64,000 nt of DNA from the NCBI RefSeq assembly GCF_027789125.1, contig NZ_JAQFVF010000020.1:1-64000 (forward strand). Direction: 5' to 3'. The translations under genes were made by a program, and so were the position numbers. Source of the stretch: Paenibacillus aestuarii (lineage in GTDB: Bacteria; Bacillota; Bacilli; Paenibacillales; NBRC-103111). This document shows, piece after piece, positions 54,100 through 62,042 of this stretch. The notes beneath the pieces are model-generated. The model worked only from the letters and a program-made list of their open reading frames with translations, searched no databases and had not been told where the DNA came from. The number at the start of each line of letters is the position of its first letter. The first letter of the stretch is position 1.

Positions 54100-55350
54100 A
54101 TGCAATTCGGGGAAAAGATTATGAAGTTGATGGAAAGCGCTGAACGCACTGCGGAAAGCGCTTTTCGCCAGATTGAACGAACGATTGACCACAATCAATG
54201 GAAAGTAATCGCGGCTTTTCAGAAACATAAGGTCAGCGATTATCATTTCGCTGCTTCGACGGGCTATGGCTACAATGACCGCGGCCGTGAAGTGCTCGAT
54301 CTGGTCTATGCTGATGCGCTTGGCGCTGAGGCTGCGCTGGTGCGACCTCACTTCGTCTCAGGGACACATACGATCGGCACCGCCTTGTTCGGCGTGCTTC
54401 GCCCAGGCGAACATTTACTTTACATTACGGGTAAGCCTTATGATACCCTGCATAAAGTGATCGGCAAGCCGGGCGACGGCACCGGCTCGCTGCAGGATTG
54501 GGGCATCGCTTACAGCGAGGTGCCCCTGACGGAGGAAGGCGCGCCGGATTATCCGGCGATCGCGGCGGCGATGCAGCCGAACACGAAGGTGATCGGCATT
54601 CAACGCTCGCGCGGTTACTCGTGGCGGCCGTCGTTCACGACTGAACAAATCGGCGAGATGGTCCGATTTGTGAAGGAGATCAACCCCGCAGTGATCGTCT
54701 TCGTTGATAACTGCTATGGGGAGTTCACCGAGCCGGTAGAGCCGACGCAAGTCGGCGTCGATCTGATGGCAGGCTCGCTGATCAAGAACCCCGGCGGCGG
54801 CATCGCTCCGTCCGGGGGTTATATTGCCGGGCGGCGCGATCTTGTCGAGCTCGCCGCCTACCGGTTGACCGCCCCGGGCATCGGGGGCGAGGTTGGCGCC
54901 ATGCTCGGCGCGACGCGGAGCATGTTCCAAGGGCTGTTCCTTGCCCCGCATCTCGTGGGACAAGCGGTCAAAGGCTCGGTCTTCGCCGCGGCGGTGTTCG
55001 AAGAGCTTGGGTTCGAGAGCCATCCGCGCTGGCAAGACCCGCGGACGGACTTGATTCAGGCGATCCGCTTCACGTCCGCGGAGCACCTGATCACGTTCGT
55101 GCAGGGCATCCAGCGGGCCGCCGCCGTCGACGCGCACGTCGTGCCGGAGCCGTGGGATATGCCCGGCTATGAGCACCCTGTCATTATGGCCGCAGGCACA
55201 TTCATCCAGGGTGGCAGCCTGGAGCTGTCCGCCGATGCGCCGATCCGCGAACCGTATATCGCCTACATGCAAGGGGGGTTGACGTATTCCCATTGCAAGT
55301 TAGGGGTGTTAACGGCAATCCAACATATGGCGGATAAAGGACTTATTTAA
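54100..55350 (+). CDS. ynbB: YnbB-like PLP-dependent enzyme (aluminum resistance/methionine gamma-lyase-like)
   Basis: 416-aa fold-type I pyridoxal phosphate protein: RPHFVSGTHTIGTALFGVLRPGE, VFVDNCYGEF (Asp stacking on the cofactor) and the Schiff-base Lys in MAGSLIKNPGGG near residue 229. Annotated in many genomes as aluminum resistance protein, but the true substrate is unknown. Conserved between hflX and glnR in Bacillales. Confidence 0.9.
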   Translation: MQFGEKIMKLMESAERTAESAFRQIERTIDHNQWKVIAAFQKHKVSDYHFAASTGYGYNDRGREVLDLVYADALGAEAALVRPHFVSGTHTIGTALFGVLRPGEHLLYITGKPYDTLHKVIGKPGDGTGSLQDWGIAYSEVPLTEEGAPDYPAIAAAMQPNTKVIGIQRSRGYSWRPSFTTEQIGEMVRFVKEINPAVIVFVDNCYGEFTEPVEPTQVGVDLMAGSLIKNPGGGIAPSGGYIAGRRDLVELAAYRLTAPGIGGEVGAMLGATRSMFQGLFLAPHLVGQAVKGSVFAAAVFEELGFESHPRWQDPRTDLIQAIRFTSAEHLITFVQGIQRAAAVDAHVVPEPWDMPGYEHPVIMAAGTFIQGGSLELSADAPIREPYIAYMQGGLTYSHCKLGVLTAIQHMADKGLI

Positions 55351-55359
55351 CAAAAGGAC

Positions 55360-55376
55360 TGTAAACAAACCTAACA
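55360..55376. promoter_or_regulatory. GlnR/TnrA operator upstream of glnR
   Basis: TGTAAACAAACCTAACA fits the GlnR/TnrA consensus TGTNAN7TNACA exactly. Its centre is about 48 bases before the predicted start point. A weaker related site (TGACACGTTTTTGTAAC) begins at 55382, 22 bases later, overlapping the -35 element, as in the two-operator arrangement of Bacillus glnRA. Confidence 0.85.
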
Positions 55377-55380
55377 CTCC

Positions 55381-55409
55381 TTGACACGTTTTTGTAACGA
55401 AGGTACAAT
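55381..55409 (+). promoter_or_regulatory. Sigma-A promoter of glnRA
   Basis: TTGACA (55381-55386), 17-base spacer, TACAAT (55404-55409); near-consensus and overlapped by the second operator-like site. Confidence 0.85.
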
Positions 55410-55444
55410 AAGAGTGAGGTACTTACTGACCAGGAGTGATTTGC

Positions 55445-55858
55445 ATGAGCGATGAAATACGTAGGAATATGGCGTTATTCCCGATTGGTATTGTCATGAA
55501 GCTTACGGATTTAACTGCACGTCAGATCCGTTACTATGAACAACATGAGCTGATTATACCGGCGAGAACGTCAGGGAACCAAAGGCTATACTCATTTAAT
55601 GACGTCGAGAGATTGCTCGAAATTAAAGATCTGATTGAAAAAGGCGTAAACATTGCTGGCATTAAGCAGGTGCTGCTGCCCGTTGACAAAGATTCCGAAG
55701 ACGCAACTGTTATTAATGAGCACACGGAAGTTAAACGCAAAGAGCTTACGGATTCACAGCTTCACAAGATGCTGAAACAGCAATTGATAGGCGGGGGCAA
55801 GCGCCCTGGGCAAGTCTCGCTGATTCAAGGCGAGCTGTCGCGATTTTTTCATAAGTAA
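55445..55858 (+). CDS. glnR: Nitrogen repressor GlnR (MerR family)
   Basis: 137-aa MerR-type repressor: winged helix MKLTDLTARQIRYYEQHELI (residues 18-37) and RLYSFNDVERLLEIKDLIEKG, followed by a C-terminal tail that senses feedback-inhibited glutamine synthetase. It represses glnRA when nitrogen is in excess. Start supported by CAGGAGTGA. The operator and promoter lie directly upstream; glnA follows 28 bases later. Confidence 0.95.
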   Translation: MSDEIRRNMALFPIGIVMKLTDLTARQIRYYEQHELIIPARTSGNQRLYSFNDVERLLEIKDLIEKGVNIAGIKQVLLPVDKDSEDATVINEHTEVKRKELTDSQLHKMLKQQLIGGGKRPGQVSLIQGELSRFFHK

Positions 55859-55886
55859 GCGTTTCTAAATAGAGAGGAGAATGTTA

Positions 55887-57224
55887 ATGAGTCATACTAT
55901 TTTTACCAAAGAAGACATTCTGCGCATCGCTAAGGAAGAAAACGTACGTTTCATCCGCTTGCAGTTCACTGACCTGATGGGTAGTGTCAAAAATGTTGAA
56001 ATCCCTTTCAGTCAGCTGGAAAAAGCTTTGGATAATAAAATGATGTTCGACGGTTCTTCGATCGAGGGTTATGTGCGAATTGAAGAATCGGATATGTATT
56101 TGTATCCTGATTTGGATACTTGGGTTATTTTCCCTTGGGTCACAGAAGGCAAAGTTGCCCGCTTAATCTGCGACATTTATTTGCCGGATGGGCGCCCATT
56201 CCCTGGGGATCCGCGCGGCATTTTGAAGAGCGCCTTGAAGCAAGCGGAGGAGATGGGCTTTACGGCGATGAACGTAGGTCCTGAGCCGGAGTTTTTCTTG
56301 TTCAAAACCGATGAGAAGGGCAATCCGACGACGGAACTGAACGATCAAGGCGGTTACTTCGACCTTGCACCAATGGACCTCGGCGAGAATTGCCGCCGTG
56401 ATATCGTGTTGACACTGGAAGAGATGGGCTTCGAGATCGAAGCATCCCATCATGAAGTTGCGCCAGGCCAACATGAGATCGATTTTAAATATGCGGACGC
56501 GTTGAAAGCTGCTGACCAGATCCAAACGTTCAAATTGGTCGTTAAAACGGTTGCCAGACAGCACGGCCTTCATGCGACTTTTATGCCGAAGCCGATGTTC
56601 GGCATGAACGGTTCCGGTATGCACTGCCACCAATCGCTGTTCAAAGGCGAGGAGAATGCGTTCTATGAAGAAAGCGATAAATTAGGCTTAAGCCAGACGG
56701 CGAGACATTATATGGCAGGCGTATTGCGTCATGCTCGCGCTTTTGCGGCGATCACGAACCCTACCGTTAACTCGTATAAGCGTCTGGTTCCTGGCTACGA
56801 AGCGCCTTGCTACGTGGCATGGTCGGCCAGCAACCGTTCGCCGATGATCCGTATTCCGGCTTCCCGCGGCTTGAGCACACGCGTTGAAGTGCGTAACCCG
56901 GATCCGGCCGCGAATCCTTATTTGGCGCTAGCGGTGATGCTTGCTGCAGGTTTGGATGGCATCAAGAACAAAATGCAGCTGCCTCCTCCGACGGACCGTA
57001 ACATCTACGTGATGTCTGAAGAAGAGCGCGAAGAGCAAGGGATCCCGAGCTTGCCGCTGAACTTGAAGCAGGCGCTTGACGAATTGATCCGCAACGATGT
57101 CATTTGCGAAGCGCTTGGCGATCACGCGCTGGCGCATTTCTACGAGCTTAAAGAGATCGAGTACGACATGTACCGGACGCAAGTTCACCAATGGGAACGC
57201 GATCAGTATTTGTCTCTATATTAA
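55887..57224 (+). CDS. glnA: Glutamine synthetase type I (GSI-alpha)
   Basis: 445-aa enzyme making glutamine from glutamate, ammonia and ATP, matching the length of Bacillus GlnA (444). Motifs: [28 protein letters not shown] (metal ligands), [33 protein letters not shown] and [17 protein letters not shown]. It lacks the adenylylation-loop insertion of GSI-beta, so control is by feedback and GlnR. ATG 55887 is seven bases after AGGAG; ATG 55881 is too close. Confidence 0.97.
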   Translation: MSHTIFTKEDILRIAKEENVRFIRLQFTDLMGSVKNVEIPFSQLEKALDNKMMFDGSSIEGYVRIEESDMYLYPDLDTWVIFPWVTEGKVARLICDIYLPDGRPFPGDPRGILKSALKQAEEMGFTAMNVGPEPEFFLFKTDEKGNPTTELNDQGGYFDLAPMDLGENCRRDIVLTLEEMGFEIEASHHEVAPGQHEIDFKYADALKAADQIQTFKLVVKTVARQHGLHATFMPKPMFGMNGSGMHCHQSLFKGEENAFYEESDKLGLSQTARHYMAGVLRHARAFAAITNPTVNSYKRLVPGYEAPCYVAWSASNRSPMIRIPASRGLSTRVEVRNPDPAANPYLALAVMLAAGLDGIKNKMQLPPPTDRNIYVMSEEEREEQGIPSLPLNLKQALDELIRNDVICEALGDHALAHFYELKEIEYDMYRTQVHQWERDQYLSLY

Positions 57225-57230
57225 TAGACG

Positions 57231-57266
57231 AACCCTTCACGTTGTTGGCGTGGAGGGTTTTGTTTC
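57231..57266 (+). terminator. Terminator after glnA
   Basis: AACCCT.CACG pairs with CGTG.AGGGTT, followed by TTGTTTC. Confidence 0.82.
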
Positions 57267-57271
57267 ATGTT

Positions 57272-57302
57272 CCGCTGCAGTTGGGCAAAATCTGACTACA
57301 GC
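57272..57302. repeat. Copy of the intergenic repeat motif
   Basis: Starts CCGCTGCAGTTGGGCAAAAT and continues TCTGACTACAGC, closely matching the unit at 65-95 and, less so, 14-42. It stands in the 310-base gap between glnA and the M29 aminopeptidase. The rest of that gap to 57470 shows nothing else I can name. Confidence 0.5.
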
Positions 57303-57470
57303 AGCTCCTCGCACGAGTTCAGCCTCTCTAAATAGGGGCAACCCCTATCTGGCACACTCAGCGCAATAGCCTCTCTGAGCTCATGCCGCATTTCTAGCTT
57401 AAACTATAGGAATATGATATATTGATGGAGCATATGTTCTGGCTATGCAACGATGCAGCAAAGTGAATAG

Positions 57471-57516
57471 AAGCCCGTTGGTTGTACAGGATTCGATCCT
57501 GCGCTAATGGGCTTTT
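57471..57516 (+). terminator. Leader hairpin before the M29 aminopeptidase
   Basis: AAGCCC.TTGG at 57471 pairs with TAA.GGGCTT ending near 57513; an inner AGGA.TCG.TCCT hairpin caps it and a T run follows. It ends about 20 bases before the aminopeptidase start codon, so it would act as an attenuator-like terminator within the leader. No T-box or known riboswitch motif was recognised. Confidence 0.5.
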
Positions 57517-57536
57517 CATGTGAGGAGAATGGGATC

Positions 57537-58775
57537 GTGGAAGCGTTTGAGCGTAATTTGGAGAAGTATGCGGAACTGGTCGTTAAAATCGGTGTCAATT
57601 TGCAAAAAGGGCAAGACTTGATGATCGAATCACCGATGGAAAGCATCGATTTAACGCGTTTAATCGTGAAAAAAGCTTATGAAGCCGGAGCGGGCTTCGT
57701 GCAAGTTCACTGGCAGGATGATTGGATCACGCGCGGCCGTTTGCAATTTGCCAGCGAGGAAGCGATCGATTACTATCCGGAGTGGTACACGGATATGCTG
57801 GAGAAGTTTGTAGAAAAGGGCGGCGCACTGCTGCATATTAAAGTGCCGGACCCAGATCTGTATCAAGGCATCGATGCCGAGCTCGTATCGCGCGCGTCCA
57901 AAGCGGCAGCTAAAGCGCGTAAAACCTATCAGCACTATGTACGCACGAGCAAGTTCAGCTGGTGCTTAATTAAAGCGCCGACGAAGGCGTGGGCGAACAA
58001 AGTTTATGCTGATTTGCCGGAAGCGCAGCGTGTGGATGCGATGTGGGATGCGATTTTTAAGATGAATCGGGTTTATGATGTAGATCCGGTCGCCTCCTGG
58101 AGAGAGCATCTAGGTCAGCTTCAGCGTATGCGCAAAGTTTTGAACAACAAAAAATATACGGCACTGCAGTACCGCGCCGCTGGTACGGATCTGTGCGTTG
58201 AGCTGCCTGAAGGGCATATTTGGCTCGGTGGCGACAAAGGCAATGAGCGGGATATCCGCTTTGTCGCGAACATGCCTACCGAGGAAGTATTCACGATGCC
58301 GAAGCGGACAGGCGTTAATGGAACTGTAGCCAGCACGAAGCCGCTCAATGTGAACGGAGCGATTGTGGACAAGTTCTCATTTACGTTTGAGAATGGCCAA
58401 GTGGTTCAATATTCGGCAGAGGTCGGATACGAGCACTTGGATAACTTGATGAAAATGGATGAAGGCAGCCGTTATTTAGGTGAAGTGGCGTTAGTGCCAT
58501 TTCATTCGCCGATTTCGAATATGAATCGTATTTTCTATAATACTGGGATTGACGAGAATGCGTCTTGTCACCTGGCGTTCGGAAGCTGTTACCCGACGAA
58601 CATCGAGAATGGCGCAAAGATGTCTGCGGAGGAGCTGAAAGAGCGTGGAGGAAATACGTCGCTCATTCATGTTGACTTTATGATGGGCGCGAGTGATCTG
58701 GATATCGACGGCATTCTTCCTGACGGTACGGTGGAGCCGGTATTCCGCCAAGGAAACTGGGCGCTGCAATTTTAA
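57537..58775 (+). CDS. M29 family aminopeptidase (AmpS/PepS type)
   Basis: 412-aa metalloaminopeptidase starting at GTG after GAGGAGA. Family features: LVVKIGVNLQKGQDLMIESP at the N-terminus, and in the C-terminal half the metal-binding GYEHLDNLMKMDEGSRYLGEVALVP, HLAFGSCYP and HVDFMMGASDLDIDG. M29 enzymes release N-terminal residues from peptides in the cytosol. Length fits the family. Confidence 0.93.
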   Translation: MEAFERNLEKYAELVVKIGVNLQKGQDLMIESPMESIDLTRLIVKKAYEAGAGFVQVHWQDDWITRGRLQFASEEAIDYYPEWYTDMLEKFVEKGGALLHIKVPDPDLYQGIDAELVSRASKAAAKARKTYQHYVRTSKFSWCLIKAPTKAWANKVYADLPEAQRVDAMWDAIFKMNRVYDVDPVASWREHLGQLQRMRKVLNNKKYTALQYRAAGTDLCVELPEGHIWLGGDKGNERDIRFVANMPTEEVFTMPKRTGVNGTVASTKPLNVNGAIVDKFSFTFENGQVVQYSAEVGYEHLDNLMKMDEGSRYLGEVALVPFHSPISNMNRIFYNTGIDENASCHLAFGSCYPTNIENGAKMSAEELKERGGNTSLIHVDFMMGASDLDIDGILPDGTVEPVFRQGNWALQF

Positions 58776-58782
58776 GGATACA

Positions 58783-58829
58783 AAAAGTGGTCAACGAGCA
58801 TGATTCATGCTTGTTGACCACTTTCTTTA
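58783..58829. terminator. Bidirectional terminator between M29 and lexA
   Basis: AAAGTGGTCAAC.AGCATG pairs with CATGCT.GTTGACCACTTT, with T-rich flanks on both strands. Confidence 0.93.
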
Positions 58830-58840
58830 TTTCGACGAAA

Positions 58841-59458
58841 TTACATATCGCGGAACAATCCGATAACACGGCCGAGAATGGTGACGTGCTTCAGCAAAAT
58901 CGGCTGCATCGTCGAGTTCTCAGGCTGCAGGCGAATGTGATCTCTTTCTTTGTAGAAACGCTTCACGGTCGCCTCATCATCCTCTGTCATCGCAACGACG
59001 ATGTCGCCGTTATTCGCCGTCTGCTGCTGCTTCACGATCACGTAGTCACCGTTGTGAATGCCGGCTTCAATCATACTATCGCCCATGACGCTGAGCATGA
59101 ATACATTATTATCACCTACGAGGTGATTAGGGAGCGGGAAATATTCCTCAATGTTCTCCGTCGCTGTGATCGGCACGCCGGCTGTAACTTTCCCGACGAG
59201 TGGGACACGCGCTACAGAATGTGCAAAATTGCTCTCGCTGCCGTCAAGTCCGAGAATCTCGATTGCACGCGGCTTGGTAGGGTCCCGACGAATGAGTCCT
59301 TTCTTCTCCAGACGCTCCAAATGTCCGTGCACCGTAGAACTGGATGCCAGTCCAACAGCTTCGCCGATCTCGCGAACGGAAGGCGGATATCCCTTATCCT
59401 TCACTTCATTCTTGATGAATTCCAATATAGCCAGTTGTCGCTGTGAGATCTTATTCAA
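58841..59458 (-). CDS. lexA: SOS repressor LexA
   Basis: 205-aa repressor starting at TTG with GGAG nine bases upstream. N-terminal winged helix ([28 protein letters not shown]), self-cleavage site Ala-Gly in GKVTAGVP, catalytic Ser in MGDSMIEAG and Lys in EATVKRF. It controls its own promoter and the divergent yneA through the three boxes between them. Confidence 0.97.
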   Translation of the reverse strand: MNKISQRQLAILEFIKNEVKDKGYPPSVREIGEAVGLASSSTVHGHLERLEKKGLIRRDPTKPRAIEILGLDGSESNFAHSVARVPLVGKVTAGVPITATENIEEYFPLPNHLVGDNNVFMLSVMGDSMIEAGIHNGDYVIVKQQQTANNGDIVVAMTEDDEATVKRFYKERDHIRLQPENSTMQPILLKHVTILGRVIGLFRDM

Positions 59459-59493
59459 TAGTTATCACTCCAATTATGGGAATCATTACACAA

Positions 59494-59522
59494 ATTATAA
59501 CACAGAACCGGAGTTCGTACAA
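59494..59522 (-). promoter_or_regulatory. lexA promoter
   Basis: On the - strand TTGTAC (59522-59517) and TATAAT (59499-59494) are 17 bases apart. The -35 element overlaps the first SOS box by three bases. Confidence 0.65.
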
Positions 59523-59533
59523 ACATAAGTTCG
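59520..59533. promoter_or_regulatory. SOS box 1 (LexA operator)
   Basis: On the - strand CGAACTTATGTTTG, close to the Gram-positive consensus CGAACRNRYGTTYC. Overlaps the edge of the lexA -35 element. Confidence 0.8.
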
Positions 59534-59542
59534 AACAAATCG

Positions 59543-59571
59543 TTGACTCAAACGTATGTTCGTGTTATTCT
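59543..59571 (+). promoter_or_regulatory. yneA promoter
   Basis: TTGACT (59543-59548), 17-base spacer, TATTCT (59566-59571). The spacer is occupied by SOS box 2. Confidence 0.7.
59549..59562. promoter_or_regulatory. SOS box 2 (LexA operator)
   Basis: CAAACGTATGTTCG; read on the - strand CGAACATACGTTTG, matching CGAACRNRYGTTYC at all but the last base. Lies between the -35 and -10 elements of yneA. Confidence 0.85.
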
Positions 59572-59577
59572 GATATC

Positions 59578-59591
59578 AGAACAAATGTTTG
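59578..59591. promoter_or_regulatory. SOS box 3 (LexA operator)
   Basis: AGAACAAATGTTTG, 29 bases after box 2, covering the yneA transcription start region and touching its ribosome site. Matches the consensus except the outer bases. Confidence 0.75.
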
Positions 59592-59605
59592 GGGGACGAA
59601 TTCAT

Positions 59606-60013
59606 ATGTACATCGCTTATTCCAATAACAACTCAGCTCATTCACACCATAGATCGATTCCAGTGTCCAATAAAGTTCATGCTGTCGCTACAAGAGTTAG
59701 AAAATTGTTCGTCATTTTAATGTTTGCTGTGATCATCGGTGCTGTGTTCTCCTTCGGCGCTATGGTACAAGCCTATGCCGGCGATGCGAACACCACTTCG
59801 GTCTCCAAATCCGGGGCCAAAGGCAGCACCTACAGTGTCCAAACGAAGGTAGCTGAGAAAGTGATTGTTCAGCGTGGTGATACCCTCTGGGATATCGCAA
59901 CCGAACATGTCGTCATGGGAGGGAACGTTCGTTCCTATGTGAATCAACTTCTTACCATCAATCATTTGCAATCGAGCCAATTGCATGAAGGGCAAGTATT
60001 GCTGCTACCCTAA
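59606..60013 (+). CDS. yneA: SOS-induced cell division suppressor YneA
   Basis: 135-aa protein with one membrane helix (about residues 34-56, LFVILMFAVIIGAVFSFGA) and a C-terminal LysM domain (VIVQRGDTLWDIATEH...HEGQVLLLP). Gene position divergent from lexA, LexA boxes in the promoter and the membrane-LysM layout all match Bacillus YneA, which delays septation during DNA damage. Start follows GGGGGA by nine bases. The N-terminus before the helix is longer than in Bacillus and rich in His and Ser. Confidence 0.9.
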   Translation: MYIAYSNNNSAHSHHRSIPVSNKVHAVATRVRKLFVILMFAVIIGAVFSFGAMVQAYAGDANTTSVSKSGAKGSTYSVQTKVAEKVIVQRGDTLWDIATEHVVMGGNVRSYVNQLLTINHLQSSQLHEGQVLLLP

Positions 60014-60053
60014 TGAGAACTTATCGTTGACATTTCACATCTATATATATGAA

Positions 60054-60082
60054 GAAGGCCGGTATTCGCCGGCCTTTTCGAT
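60054..60082 (+). terminator. Terminator after yneA
   Basis: AAGGCCGG and GCCGGCCTT form a short GC-rich stem followed by TTCGATTTT. Confidence 0.8.
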
Positions 60083-60181
60083 TTTATGGCATTTTTGCCA
60101 AGTCTCCATGTTTGGTGCCTTGACAATATGTACGGTGGATGGCAAAGTAATAGTCATACTGATTTGGCAGGGAGGACTACC

Positions 60182-60367
60182 ATGAGCGACAGCATGGATC
60201 AAAATATCGCGCGCATCAACGAACTGGCCCGTAAAGCGAAAATCGTTGGACTGACGGACGAAGAAGTTGAAGAGCGTAACGAGCTCAGAAAGAAATATAT
60301 CGAGGCGTTTCGCAGCAACTTGAAAGTACAACTTGACTCCATCAAGTTTGCGGATGAAGAACAATAG
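60182..60367 (+). CDS. ynzC: YnzC-like DUF896 protein
   Basis: 61-aa protein starting after GGGAGG. INELARKAKIVGLTDEEVEERNELRKKYIEAFR is the full DUF896 helical-hairpin signature. In Bacillus ynzC follows yneA-yneB in the SOS operon. Here yneB is absent and a terminator separates yneA from ynzC, so it may have its own promoter, for which I see only a TTGACA near 60120 without a good -10. Confidence 0.92.
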   Translation: MSDSMDQNIARINELARKAKIVGLTDEEVEERNELRKKYIEAFRSNLKVQLDSIKFADEEQ

Positions 60368-60400
60368 ATCATAGACAATCAGCATTCAAAGGGGAAATGG

Positions 60401-61195
60401 ATGATGACATTGAAAGCCGTACTGTTTGATTTAGATGATACGTTATTGTGGGATGAACGCAGTGTGCAAGAAGCATTTGAAGCGACTTGTGCGGAGGCGG
60501 CCAAGCATGTCGATGTGAACCCGGCCGAGCTGGAAGCGGCTGTGCGCCAAGAAGCTAGGGCTCTGTATGAGTCTTTCGAAACGTTCCCGTTTACAAAGCT
60601 TATTGGGATCAACCCTTTTGAAGGGCTGTGGGGGAATTTCACAGAAGGCGCGCAGGAAGAGTTCCGCATCATGGAGAAGCTTGTGCCAGGTTACCGGACG
60701 GAGTCCTGGACGCGCGGGCTGGCTGCACTAGGCATTGACAACCGCGAGCTCGGCGAGAAGCTGGGCGAGATGTTCCCAGCCGAACGGCGCCGCCGTCCTT
60801 ACGTGTATGAAGAGACGTTCCGCGTCCTTGATGCTTTGAAGGGGCAGTACAAACTGCTGCTTCTGACGAACGGGTCTCCGGATTTACAACAGGAGAAGCT
60901 GGCTGGCGTTCCAGAATTGAAAGCTTACTTCGATCATATTATCATTTCCGGCAATTTCGGTATCGGCAAGCCAGATCCTTCGATCTTCCACCATGCCATG
61001 GAGCTGCTGGACATTGAAGCTCATGAAGGGATTATGATCGGGGACAAGCTGACGACCGACATTTTGGGCTCCTCACGTGTGGGCATGCGCAATATCTGGA
61101 TCAATCATCACGGTTTGCCGCAAGGCGATGACCATAAACCTGTATATGAAGTAAAACGTCTGCAAGACATTTTATCGATTATCGCGGATTGCTGA
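60401..61195 (+). CDS. HAD-superfamily hydrolase (subfamily IA)
   Basis: 264-aa phosphatase: motif I VLFDLDDTLLWDE (nucleophile Asp near residue 10), large helical cap, motif II LLLTNGSP, Lys in GNFGIGKPDPSIF and motif IV MIGDKLTTDILGS. YsaA-like by eye; substrate unknown. ATG at 60401 or 60404, both with AAGGGG upstream. Confidence 0.92.
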   Translation: MMTLKAVLFDLDDTLLWDERSVQEAFEATCAEAAKHVDVNPAELEAAVRQEARALYESFETFPFTKLIGINPFEGLWGNFTEGAQEEFRIMEKLVPGYRTESWTRGLAALGIDNRELGEKLGEMFPAERRRRPYVYEETFRVLDALKGQYKLLLLTNGSPDLQQEKLAGVPELKAYFDHIIISGNFGIGKPDPSIFHHAMELLDIEAHEGIMIGDKLTTDILGSSRVGMRNIWINHHGLPQGDDHKPVYEVKRLQDILSIIADC

Positions 61196-61207
61196 TCAGT
61201 AAATATT

Positions 61208-61254
61208 AAAGCCCAGCGGCTAGGAACATGTATTCCTGCCGTTGGGCTTTTTGT
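61208..61254. terminator. Terminator between the HAD and mtnD genes
   Basis: AAAGCCCA.CGGC...AGGAA pairs with TTCCT.GCCG.TGGGCTTT, with TTTTTG on the + side and a weaker T-rich flank on the - side. Confidence 0.85.
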
Positions 61255-61276
61255 GTGCCGGGAATGAACAATTCAA

Positions 61277-61816
61277 TTAGGCCTTAACGAAGTCCGGATC
61301 GTTAACGTTGTAGGCAATCCAGCCATCTTTTTCAATGAATAGACGAATAGCTACGATCTGGCGATTGTCCATCAAGGTGAAGAAATGGTTTGTGTTCTCA
61401 GGAACGGAAATCACATCGCCAGGCACTAGCTCAACGTCGAAGTAGCCAAGTTCTTCGGACTTAATAATGAAGATACCTTTACCGGCTACGATGGCCCGAA
61501 TTTCATCTTCGGTATGGGTGTGAACTTGCTCAAATTTTGTCAGCAATTCCTCAATGTTCGGCGTAGCATCAGAGAGGGAAATGACATCCCAGATCTCATA
61601 TCCGCGACGAGCGGCCAAATCACGAATTTCAGCATCGAATGTGCTGAGAATGTGCGCTTTCTCTTCATCGTTGAGCACAAATTTCTCATCTAATGCTGCA
61701 GGATATTTGCTCATATCCCAGTGTTCATACAGAACTCCTTGTTGTTCCAGGAAGGCTTTTACTTGCTCTTCGCCTTCGATGCGCTCATTGGTGTTGCGAA
61801 TTCTAATTTGAGCCAT
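61277..61816 (-). CDS. mtnD: Acireductone dioxygenase
   Basis: 179-aa cupin of the methionine salvage pathway, converting acireductone to the 2-oxo acid precursor of methionine (Fe form) or to an off-pathway product (Ni form). Metal-binding motif FEQVHTHTEDEIRAIV (His, His, Glu near residues 98-104) and the second His in ENTNHFFTL near 142. No other mtn genes are in the window. metH is divergent. No SAM riboswitch is seen in the 226-base gap. Confidence 0.95.
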   Translation of the reverse strand: MAQIRIRNTNERIEGEEQVKAFLEQQGVLYEHWDMSKYPAALDEKFVLNDEEKAHILSTFDAEIRDLAARRGYEIWDVISLSDATPNIEELLTKFEQVHTHTEDEIRAIVAGKGIFIIKSEELGYFDVELVPGDVISVPENTNHFFTLMDNRQIVAIRLFIEKDGWIAYNVNDPDFVKA

Positions 61817-62042
61817 GTCGGTTCATCCCTCTTTCTGATTATATATATTAAGTATTATAGTGGAAGTTAGGCGGATTGTCGATGAAATCCAATCAATTAA
61901 TCCGATATAACCAATAGGAAAAATTGATAATTGAAATTCTTTTCATAGCAGTGGGATTCTGTTAAACTAATGGGTAACAAAAATTGTCGATTCATCTGCA
62001 TTATCATTGTTTTACGCTAAGTTGAAAGGGAGTCAGGCTACG

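Noticed and set aside
60014-60181. yneB resolvase gene expected after yneA
   Set aside because: The gap is only 168 bases, holds a terminator and no coding frame of any length.
61817-62042. SAM or cobalamin riboswitch between mtnD and metH
   Set aside because: I searched by eye for S-box and B12-box core motifs on both strands and found none; the region is AT-rich and shows only weak promoter-like elements.
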